Shown: positions 1 to 5,696 of the stretch, in pieces
Numbering within the stretch: position 1 is the first letter of the stretch
Layout of the letters: every line of letters begins with the position of its first letter
Source of the DNA: Parachlamydia sp.
GTDB lineage: Bacteria; Chlamydiota; Chlamydiia; Chlamydiales; Parachlamydiaceae
NCBI GenBank assembly: GCA_021298935.1
Contig: JAJTHR010000242.1
Location: forward strand, 1 to 11,431
DNA: 11,431 bases
Direction of reading: 5' to 3'
The notes under the pieces: model-generated
What the model saw: the letters and a program-made list of their open reading frames with translations, nothing else
Told to the model about the DNA's origin: nothing
The model's database searches: none
Position numbers and translations under genes: made by a program

Positions 1-138
1 ATAAAGTTGGCTTGTCAGCGCTTCAGATTTAAAAGATCTTTTCGAAGTTGATATCTTTGAATATCAACAAGGAGAGATCTTTTAAAGATGAAGGTGATCA
101 CAAGTCAAATTTATGATTTTAATTTCGGGAAATGGTAT
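1..138 (+). repeat. Palindromic MITE-like element, copy 1 (left end cut by window edge)
   Basis: This stretch matches 4970-5107 with only about three substitutions, and matches the reverse complement of 11293-11431 with about one. It lacks the outer left arm, which lies beyond the window. The visible part contains the central hairpin GTTGATAT-CTTTGA-ATATCAAC, flanked by two TTTAAAAGATCT-type blocks and ending in the terminal motif CGGGAAATGGTAT at 126-138. The arms pair with each other over the whole length, so the unit is a long imperfect palindrome. No protein is encoded. Same orientation as the copy at 4946. Confidence 0.9.
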
Positions 139-211
139 AAGCAGATAGTAATCTAATTAATGAGCTAAAAGCAAAATTAATTGAATTAACAAAATTCATC
201 GATCAATCATC

Positions 212-240
212 TTTACTTTTTATCCTATTTTTACTAAGAT
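212..240 (+). promoter_or_regulatory. Candidate sigma-70-type promoter for the small ribosomal peptide gene
   Basis: TTTACT at 212-217 and TAAGAT at 235-240 are separated by 17 bp, each matching four of six consensus positions, in a very AT-rich stretch about 40 bp before the start codon at 283. The spacing is ideal but the boxes are degenerate and the background is AT-rich, so this is a reasonable guess only. Confidence 0.3.
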
Positions 241-282
241 TTTTGTTACCATTGTAAAGCTCGAACCTAAACTGGAGAAAAT

Positions 283-372
283 ATGTCTTCTGTAAAAAAG
301 AAGCGCAAATACAAAATTGCGAAGCATAAGCGCAAAAAGCGCAGCCGCCGTGATCGGCATAAGGGAAGATAG
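283..372 (+). CDS. bS22 / AURKAIP1-COX24-like small ribosomal peptide (29 aa)
   Basis: ATG at 283 is preceded by GGAG (274-277) with 5-nt spacing, and the frame ends at TAG 370-372. The product begins MSSVKKKRKYKIAKHKRKKR and ends SRRDRHKGR: almost entirely Lys/Arg/His, with the SVxKKRxxKxxKHKRKKxxRxxRxKxx pattern of the AURKAIP1/COX24 (DUF1713) family. That family includes the mycobacterial small-subunit peptide bS22 and mitochondrial mS38, which bind rRNA in the 30S decoding region. It is the right size for a bacterial member (about 30-35 aa). It has its own ribosome-binding site, a candidate promoter upstream and a strong hairpin just downstream, so it is probably transcribed partly independently of mnmG. 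The family assignment comes from sequence pattern; the ribosomal role is inferred from relatives. Confidence 0.8.
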   Translation: MSSVKKKRKYKIAKHKRKKRSRRDRHKGR

Positions 373-385
373 TCTTTCCTGTGTA

Positions 386-430
386 CTTGCAGGCTAACTT
401 GTTGGTCTGCAAGCTCTTCATATTTTTCTT
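386..430 (+). terminator. Hairpin after the 29-aa gene; terminator or attenuator
   Basis: Bases 386-413 fold into a nearly continuous stem: seven perfect pairs CTTGCAG/CTGCAAG, then further pairs (two G-U) to a loop of about four bases centred on CTTG. The run ATATTTTTCTT follows eight bases later, so the U-tract is displaced from the stem. It lies between the small ribosomal gene and mnmG. It could terminate, attenuate read-through into mnmG, or protect the short upstream mRNA. Confidence 0.5.
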
Positions 431-450
431 AAATTATTTTATATCTTGCC

Positions 451-2286
451 ATGTGGAAGTATCCAACCCGATATGATGTCATAGTCATTGGCGCCGGCCA
501 TGCCGGTTGCGAAGCGGCTTTAGCCTCTGCCAGAATGGGCCTGCGCACCCTCATGCTTACGATGAATCTGGACACGATTGCCAAAATGAGCTGCAATCCG
601 GCTGTGGGGGGAATTGCAAAAGGGCACATGGTTCGCGAGATCGATGCGCTGGGCGGCGAGATGGCGAAAGTCATTGATGTGACGGGTATCCAGTACCGCA
701 TGCTGAATGCGACTAAGGGGCCGGCCGTCTGGGCGCCCAGAGCCCAAGCCGACAAGCTGGCCTACCAGACTGAAATGAAGCATCGCCTCGAGAAAACACC
801 TAATCTGGAAATCAAGCAGGGGACGATCGAAGACCTCGTCGTTGAAAATGACCGTATTTGCGGCGTGCTCACGAAAGAAGGGATTTCATTTGATTGCCAG
901 ACTGTCATCCTTTCATCAGGCACATTTTTACGCGGGCTCTTGCATATCGGGGAGACCAATTACTCCGGCGGTCGAGCCGGCGATCAGCCCTCTGTAGGGA
1001 TGTCGGCCAGCCTGGAAAAATATGGGCTGAAGCTCGGCCGTTTAAAAACCGGTACGCCCCCTCGCGTTAATCGCCGCTCCATTGATTATAGCCATACGGA
1101 AGAACAGCCCGGTGATGAAGGAGTGCGCTTTTCTTTTGATGACGAGGGAATTCCAAGGCTTCCGCAAATATCCTGCCACATTACCTACACCACAGAAGAG
1201 ACCAAACAAATCATTCTGGCGAATATTCATCGCTCACCGATGTATTCCGGAAAAATCCAGGGGATCGGGCCGCGCTATTGCCCCTCGATTGAAGATAAAG
1301 TGGTCCGCTTCTCTGATAAGGAAAGGCATCAAATTTTCCTGGAACCCGAAGGGCTGACAACCGAAGAGGTTTACGTCAATGGGGTCTCCTCTTCACTTCC
1401 CTTTGATGTCCAGTTAGCCTTTATCCATAGTATTCCTGCTTTGCGCCATGCAGAAATTATGCGGCCTGCCTACGCCATTGAATATGACTACGTGGTGAGC
1501 GGCCAGATCGATTTTTCACTGGAATGTAAAAATATTGAAGGGCTTTTTTTAGCCGGCCAAATCAATGGCACATCAGGTTATGAAGAAGCTGCCGGGCAGG
1601 GATTGATTGCAGGGATCAATGCAGCCAATAAGGTACTTGGGCGCCCTCCACTTATCCTCAAACGCTCTGAAGCCTACATCGGAGTCATGATCGATGATCT
1701 GGTAACAAAAGGGATGGATGAGCCCTACCGCATGTTTACAAGCCGCGCTGAGCACCGCCTTTTACTGCGCCAGGATAATGCCGACCTGCGTCTGCGCCAT
1801 TATGGCTATGAGGCCGGATTGGTTGATGAGGCGCGCTATCGTAAGGTGGGTGAGAAAAAAAGGATCATGGAAGAAGAATCAGTCCGTTTGAGCAGGGTGT
1901 TTAAGCAGATCGATGGCAAGGGACTTTCGCTTGCGCAGCTGATTTGCCGTCCTGAAAAGACCTATGCCGGCCTAATGCAGGAATATCCCGAAAACCTGAC
2001 CGATTTTGGAAATGATATTAATTTTCAGATCGAGCTGAACTTAAAGTATGCCGGCTACATCAACCGCCAAACGACTGAAGTGGCGAAACTTGAACATGTG
2101 GAAAATATAGCGATCCCATCGCACTTTGATTATAGCTTGGTGCATGGCCTGCGTAATGAAGCCCGTCAAAAATTAAGCCATGTGGGTCCTAAAAACTTAG
2201 GGCAGGCTTTGCGGATTTCTGGTGTTTCGCCAGCCGACATTTCCATTTTAATGATTGCTTTGACCAAGCAAAGAAGTCTTTGCTGA
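451..2286 (+). CDS. mnmG: MnmG (GidA), tRNA U34 carboxymethylaminomethyl-modification enzyme, FAD subunit
   Basis: This is a 611-aa MnmG; the family is usually about 620-630 aa, so it is full length. With MnmE it adds (carboxymethyl)aminomethyl groups to wobble uridine 34 of certain tRNAs in the cytosol, using FAD, methylene-tetrahydrofolate and NADH. The N-terminal Rossmann motif GAGHAG is at residues 14-19, SCNPAVGG at 47-54, GRLKTGTPPR at 196-205, YCPSIEDKVVRFSDKERHQ at 276-294, GQINGTSGYEEAAGQG at 369-384 and SRAEHRLLLRQDNADLRL at 431-448. Cys48 and Cys277 correspond to the two functionally important cysteines of E. coli MnmG. The C-terminal MnmE/tRNA-binding segment ends with LGQALRISGVSPADI. 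The start at 451 gives the MWKYPTRYDVIVIGAG opening seen in chlamydial homologues, although no clear Shine-Dalgarno precedes it. The stop codon abuts the lplA start. Confidence 0.97.
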   Translation: MWKYPTRYDVIVIGAGHAGCEAALASARMGLRTLMLTMNLDTIAKMSCNPAVGGIAKGHMVREIDALGGEMAKVIDVTGIQYRMLNATKGPAVWAPRAQADKLAYQTEMKHRLEKTPNLEIKQGTIEDLVVENDRICGVLTKEGISFDCQTVILSSGTFLRGLLHIGETNYSGGRAGDQPSVGMSASLEKYGLKLGRLKTGTPPRVNRRSIDYSHTEEQPGDEGVRFSFDDEGIPRLPQISCHITYTTEETKQIILANIHRSPMYSGKIQGIGPRYCPSIEDKVVRFSDKERHQIFLEPEGLTTEEVYVNGVSSSLPFDVQLAFIHSIPALRHAEIMRPAYAIEYDYVVSGQIDFSLECKNIEGLFLAGQINGTSGYEEAAGQGLIAGINAANKVLGRPPLILKRSEAYIGVMIDDLVTKGMDEPYRMFTSRAEHRLLLRQDNADLRLRHYGYEAGLVDEARYRKVGEKKRIMEEESVRLSRVFKQIDGKGLSLAQLICRPEKTYAGLMQEYPENLTDFGNDINFQIELNLKYAGYINRQTTEVAKLEHVENIAIPSHFDYSLVHGLRNEARQKLSHVGPKNLGQALRISGVSPADISILMIALTKQRSLC

Positions 2287-3003
2287 ATGGACACCCTTCA
2301 GCTGGTCCGGTTGAAGAGCGTGCCCATTTTGCAGCAGTTAAAATGGGAAGAGGCCTTACTAAGGGCCGATGCAGAGAATTGGTGCCTCATCAATGAGGGA
2401 TCACCGCCCGCCATTGTCATGGGAATTTCCGGCCAATTGAATCAGCTCGTCGATCTCGAGCGTCTAACTCAACATCCGCTTCCTGTCATTCGCCGCTTTA
2501 GCGGAGGGGGAACCGTTGTTATCGATGAAAAAACCCTTTTTGTGACTTTTATTTTCAATCAATCCTCCCATCCTTTTTCCCCTTATCCCCATTCGATTAT
2601 GCAATGGACAGAAGAAGTGTATGCCCCCTTATTTGATCCTCATCCTTTCCGGTTAAGGGAAAATGATTACGTAGTGGGAGAGCAAAAAATTGGGGGGAAT
2701 GCCCAATCAATTATTAAAAACCGCTGGCTGCATCATAGCTCTTTTTTGTGGGATTTTTCAGATCATTACATGGATTACCTATTATATCCTCCTAAAACGC
2801 CCGACTATCGGAAAAGGAGAGGACATGCAGAATTTTTAGGACGATTAAAGGGGTATTTTTCCCAACCTGATGAGCTGCAAGAGAGGCTGATTGAAAAGCT
2901 GAAGGACAATTTTAAAATCGCCCAGCAATCGGTTGATGCCCTGGAGGCCATTGCTCTGCGATCGCATCGCCAGGCAACAAAAATAATTGACCCTCATTTT
3001 TGA
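2287..3003 (+). CDS. lplA: Lipoate-protein ligase A family protein
   Basis: The 238-aa product has the biotin/lipoate ligase fold signatures: RRFSGGGTVVID at residues 69-80 (the RRxSGGGxVxxD adenylate-binding loop), KIGGNAQ at 134-140 with the expected catalytic Lys134, and HHSSFLWD at 149-156. Such enzymes activate lipoate with ATP and attach it to the E2 subunits of 2-oxoacid dehydrogenases or to GcvH. A small bacterium that scavenges host lipoate would need this route. Its ATG follows the mnmG TGA with no gap (TGAATG), so the two genes are probably cotranscribed and translationally coupled; no good Shine-Dalgarno is seen, which fits coupling. The length is close to chlamydial LplA (about 237 aa) and shorter than E. 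coli LplA, whose C-terminal domain is absent. Exact substrate (free lipoate, or octanoyl transfer) cannot be decided from motifs alone. Confidence 0.88.
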   Translation: MDTLQLVRLKSVPILQQLKWEEALLRADAENWCLINEGSPPAIVMGISGQLNQLVDLERLTQHPLPVIRRFSGGGTVVIDEKTLFVTFIFNQSSHPFSPYPHSIMQWTEEVYAPLFDPHPFRLRENDYVVGEQKIGGNAQSIIKNRWLHHSSFLWDFSDHYMDYLLYPPKTPDYRKRRGHAEFLGRLKGYFSQPDELQERLIEKLKDNFKIAQQSVDALEAIALRSHRQATKIIDPHF

Positions 3004-3047
3004 ATTTAGTATTCAAGTTTGATTACTAATCGCCTTAGGGGGTCATC

Positions 3048-3464
3048 ATGTTTCTTGAAAATGTACCAATTAATTACTTAGCCGTCATTTTAGCTGCTGC
3101 CTCTTATTATATTTTAGGGGCTTTCTGGTATTCGCCTGCTTTATTCGGCAGCCGTGGATTAAAACATGAATGGGGGCAGGAAGACGAAAGCAAAGAGACG
3201 CCAAAATGGGCCGCTTATGCGGGCGAGCTCGTCATTGCTTTTATTATTGCCTATATTTTAGCGCTTTTTGTTCGCATTTCCGGGGCCAAGCAAATACTGG
3301 ATGGAATCGTTGTAAGCTTATGGGTCTGGGTGGGTTTCATTGCGACGACCCACTTCTCAGCCGTATTGTGGGCGCGAAAAACGCTCAAAAGCTTTTTCGT
3401 ACATGCCGGATTCATGCTATTTGGATTACTAATTATGGGAGCGACTATTGCCCTTTTCGGCTAA
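3048..3464 (+). CDS. DUF1761-family small integral membrane protein
   Basis: A 138-aa hydrophobic protein with four likely transmembrane helices at about residues 9-29, 54-76, 84-107 and 114-137, and a short charged loop (about 37-53, GLKHEWGQEDESKETPK) between the first two. The GAFWYSPALFG motif at 24-34, right after helix 1, is typical of DUF1761 proteins, whose function is unknown. The start is well supported by AGGGGG at 3037-3042, five bases before ATG. It lies 44 bp after lplA on the same strand; a small AT hairpin (TTGAAT-TTAGT-ATTCAA, 3000-3016) sits in that gap and may weakly terminate the previous transcript. There is no obvious functional link to mnmG or lplA. Confidence 0.8.
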   Translation: MFLENVPINYLAVILAAASYYILGAFWYSPALFGSRGLKHEWGQEDESKETPKWAAYAGELVIAFIIAYILALFVRISGAKQILDGIVVSLWVWVGFIATTHFSAVLWARKTLKSFFVHAGFMLFGLLIMGATIALFG

Positions 3465-3466
3465 AA

Positions 3467-3486
3467 TTTTCTAAATGTTTAGAAAA
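3467..3486. repeat. Perfect 9-bp AT-rich inverted repeat after the DUF1761 gene
   Basis: TTTTCTAAA (3467-3475), a TG centre and TTTAGAAAA (3478-3486) form a perfect inverted repeat immediately downstream of the DUF1761 stop. No U-tract follows on the + strand, so it is at best a weak terminator; it could also be an operator for the next gene. A second short inverted pair, TTGCAT...ATGCAA, lies in the same intergenic gap. Confidence 0.35.
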
Positions 3487-3554
3487 GAATAAATTGCATC
3501 TATTTATAAAAAATACTTTAATGCAAATATGTACGTCAACAAAGGAGGATTGTG

Positions 3555-4820
3555 ATGACGCAAGGTAGCAAATCAAGTTACACAGACAAACAAAAAAGAA
3601 TGGCACATCATATTGAAGATAGTTACGAGAAAAAAGGTGTGGGCGAGGAAGAGTCTGAAAAGAGAGGATGGGCGACCGTGAATAAGCAGACAGGCGGCGG
3701 TCAAAAAGGGGGTTCTGCAACAAAGAAATCCGTATCCGCAACAAAAAGCAGCGGAGCTAAAAAGACAACCGGTTCAGAGACTACATCTTCCAAAAGCGCT
3801 GGTTCTTCCGCAAAAAGGTCGACAGCTTCTACAACTGCCCCCAGATCTTCAGCTTCAAAAGCTGGAACAACAACCCGCAAAGCATCGACATCCACAGCTA
3901 AAAAGTCTCCATCTAGGAGCACAACTTCTACAGCTGCCAGCAAAAGCACAGCTTCTCGCAGCACAGGTGCTAGCAAAACCGGAACAAGTGGAAGAGCCGC
4001 GCCACGCTCAGGCACCTCATCCCGTACAGGCACGGCTGCTAAACGCACAAGCAGCACTCGCACTGCAACTGGAACGACAAAAAGAGCAGCCTCTTCTGCT
4101 TCTAAAGTAAACGGGCAAAAAAGCTCTTCTAGATCGACAGGCCAAAGAAGTGTAAGCGGTACAAGCCGAAGCGCATCAGGAACCAGCAAAAGAAGCGCAG
4201 GCGGCACAACAAGCCGAAGTGCAACTGGAATTAGTAAGAGAAGCCCAAGCGGACTATCAGGCCGAAGCTCGACTGGAACTAGCCAAAGAAGTGCAAGCGG
4301 TGCATCTGGCCAAAGAAGTACATCCAGAACCAGTCAAAGAAGTGCAGGCTCGACAGCAGGCCTAAATGGCGCATCAAGAACTAGCCAAAGAAGCATCGGT
4401 GGTACAACAAGCCGAAGCTCGACTGGGACTAGCCCAAGAAGCGCAGGCGTTGCATCCGGCCAAAGAAGTACATCCAGAACCAGCCAAAGAAGTGCAGGCT
4501 CGACAGCAGGCCTAAATGGCGCATCAAGAACTAGCCAAAGAAGCATCGGTGGCACAACAAGCCGAAGCTCGACTGGAACTAGCCAAAGAAGCGCAAGCGT
4601 TGCATCCGGCCAAAGAAGCACAACTAGAGGCGGTCAAAAAAGCACAAGCGGATCATCGAGCCAGAAAAGCACAGCTCGTTCGACTGCCAGCAGAGGATCG
4701 GGACAAACCACAAGAGCAGGAGCTGCATCAAAAAGTTCCCCAACAAGATCCAAAAGCGTAAGCTCTTCTTCTAAAAAGAAAGCATCTTCTGGAATTTTAG
4801 GGTCTCTTTTTCCATTCTAA
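3555..4820 (+). CDS. Ser/Thr/Arg/Lys-rich histone H1-like protein with a conserved YTDKQKR...WATVNK N-terminal domain
   Basis: The ATG at 3555 lies six bases after a perfect AGGAGG (3543-3548); an adjacent in-frame GTG at 3552 is too close to it, so I use ATG (421 aa). Residues 1 to about 54 form the only domain-like part: SYTDKQKRMAHHIE, a charged segment, RGWATVNKQTGGGQKGGS. This resembles short basic bacterial proteins often labelled 'plasmid stabilization protein', a label with little experimental support that I know of. From about residue 55 to 410 the chain is almost only S, T, A, G, R, K, Q, with no aromatic residues, carrying motifs such as TSQRSASG, TSPRSAG and SGLSGRSS. It is strongly basic and surely disordered. 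A hydrophobic end, GILGSLFPF, closes it. Residues 252-301 and 302-351 are a near-identical 50-aa tandem repeat. A nucleoid- or nucleic-acid-binding role like that of chlamydial Hc1/Hc2 is an inference from composition. A hairpin terminator follows. Confidence 0.8.
   Translation: MTQGSKSSYTDKQKRMAHHIEDSYEKKGVGEEESEKRGWATVNKQTGGGQKGGSATKKSVSATKSSGAKKTTGSETTSSKSAGSSAKRSTASTTAPRSSASKAGTTTRKASTSTAKKSPSRSTTSTAASKSTASRSTGASKTGTSGRAAPRSGTSSRTGTAAKRTSSTRTATGTTKRAASSASKVNGQKSSSRSTGQRSVSGTSRSASGTSKRSAGGTTSRSATGISKRSPSGLSGRSSTGTSQRSASGASGQRSTSRTSQRSAGSTAGLNGASRTSQRSIGGTTSRSSTGTSPRSAGVASGQRSTSRTSQRSAGSTAGLNGASRTSQRSIGGTTSRSSTGTSQRSASVASGQRSTTRGGQKSTSGSSSQKSTARSTASRGSGQTTRAGAASKSSPTRSKSVSSSSKKKASSGILGSLFPF
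4308..4607 (+). repeat. Two 150-bp tandem repeat units inside the histone-like gene
   Basis: Unit 1 (4308-4457) and unit 2 (4458-4607) are in-frame and differ at about five of 150 bases. Each starts with GGCCAAAGAAGTACATCC and encodes 50 aa beginning GQRSTSRTSQRSAGS. A third unit starts at 4608 but diverges after about ten bases, and a degenerate half-unit precedes 4308. The near identity at synonymous positions indicates a recent duplication, so copy number is likely to vary between strains. Confidence 0.9.
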
Positions 4821-4829
4821 GAGTTTTTA

Positions 4830-4863
4830 AAGAATAGGCAAATTCGTTTGCCTATTCTTCTTT
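4830..4863 (+). terminator. Rho-independent-type terminator of the histone-like gene
   Basis: AAGAATAGGCAAA (4830-4842), loop TTCG (4843-4846) and TTTGCCTATTCTT (4847-4859) form a perfect 13-bp stem capped by a very stable tetraloop, 9 bp after the stop codon. It is followed by CTTT and then A's, so the U-tract is short. It separates the + strand genes from the converging - strand ligD remnant. Confidence 0.85.
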
Positions 4864-4945
4864 AAAAAAATTATTATTAAAATAATCACTACCACTTTGC
4901 TTTCTCAGATAAATTTTAATTATTTTAACTCATTATTGAGTACTC

Positions 4946-5107
4946 ATACCATTTCCCAAAAATAAAACCATAAAGTTGACTTGTCAGCGCTTCAGATTTA
5001 AAAGATCTTTTCGAAGTTGATATCTTTGAATATCAACAATGAGAGATCTTTTAAAGATGAAGGTGATCACAAGTCAAATTTATGAGTTTAATTTCGGGAA
5101 ATGGTAT
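4946..5107 (+). mobile_element. Palindromic MITE-like element, copy 2 (complete, 162 bp), inserted in the ligD remnant
   Basis: The element starts ATACCATTTCCC (4946-4957) and ends GGGAAATGGTAT (5096-5107), a perfect 12-bp terminal inverted repeat. Its centre is the hairpin at 5016-5037, and the two arms are exactly 81 bp each. The arms match imperfectly, best at the tips, at GTTGACTTGT/TTTGACTTGT and at TTTAAAAGATCT. It has no coding capacity. The right tip directly follows ligD polymerase-domain sequence, while nothing ligD-like is seen left of it. No target-site duplication is obvious (flanks GTACTC and TAGATA), which fits a secondary deletion or a site-specific mechanism. The left tip is more diverged than in the other copies. 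Confidence 0.85.
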
Positions 5108-5696
5108 TAGATAGTCCGGGTAGTGAATCGATTGCAAACGGGAGCTAAAGGGGTTTAATTCGATGCAGCCAAGGTTAACCGTATAAAGAAGGCTTTCGGT
5201 ATCCCCGATCAGGATATAATGAATGCTTCGTTCTTCATGCTGGATGAGTTCTGTCCTGATTGTACTAGGGACATTTCCTGCCTCTTTTTGATAAAAGGAG
5301 GGGGCCTCAATGCCATTCGGATAGCGATGTAGGGTCTCCGGACGGTCTTTCAAGTAAGGGAGAAGAAGGGGGGCGACTTGTGCGTAGTAGTTAAGCAAAT
5401 CACCTTTTGTAATGCCTTCCTTTGGCCAATAAATTTTATCTAAATGCGTTCTGGATGATTGGATGGATAGCGGTTTTTCTCTCATCACTTCCTGCGGTTT
5501 TTTGTCTTTCCTGATTTCAATAAAAATGGGCTGTCTTAAACGCCCCCCTGCGTCCACTCGGCAAAATGGACCTCGCAGACGAGCTGCGGCTTGACCCAGG
5601 TGGGCTTATCCTGCAATTTGAGCTTTTCGGTAAAAGGGCTTTTAGGCTGAATCAGGGGCTGCAGTCGTTTGTAAAGGGAAGAGAGCTTTTTTTTTT
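5108..5696 (-). pseudogene. ligD: Degraded 3' remainder of ligD: ligase C-terminal fragment and truncated polymerase domain
   Basis: Reading leftward from the A10 tract (5687-5696 on the - strand), the frame one base off the upstream PE reading frame encodes KLSSLYKRLQPLIQPKSPF, TEKLKLQDKPTWVKPQLVCE and VHFAEWTQGG. This is the last part (OB-fold) of an ATP-dependent DNA ligase domain as in LigD. At a G6 tract (5543-5548) the frame shifts again, and RLRQPIFIEIRKDKKPQEVMR follows, then the start of the LigD polymerase domain: THLDKIYWPKEGITKGDLLNYY, PYLKDRPETLHRYPNGIE, FYQKEAG, LGCIELNPFSSR. It stops at HYPDYL, where the palindromic element begins; the catalytic DLD-type motif normally follows at about this point. 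The nucleotidyltransferase core with its KxDG lysine, some 200 or more residues, is missing between the PE part and this fragment. It is therefore broken by deletion, two frame changes and an insertion. Individual frame changes could be sequencing errors in homopolymers; the deletion and truncation could not. Confidence 0.85.

Noticed and set aside
3552..3554. GTG as the start of the histone-like gene
   Set aside because: It is only three bases from the Shine-Dalgarno; the adjacent ATG at 3555 has the usual six-base spacing.
3170..3568. + strand frame overlapping the DUF1761 gene
   Set aside because: It is the alternate frame of a gene with clear transmembrane helices and a better start; its sequence shows no domain.
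4308..4620. CRISPR-like array in the repetitive region
   Set aside because: The repeats are 150-bp direct tandem units without spacers, in frame with a coding sequence; no cas genes are present.
3701..4621. Long - strand frames opposite the histone-like gene
   Set aside because: They are complements of the Ser/Arg-rich codons (giving Leu/Val/Ala-rich nonsense) and lack ribosome-binding sites; the + strand gene has AGGAGG and a terminator.
5051..5557. A 168-codon - strand frame starting with GTG at 5557 as an independent gene
   Set aside because: It begins inside the ligase-domain fragment, continues the LigD polymerase domain, and its last roughly 17 codons are read from the palindromic element. 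It is part of the ligD remnant.
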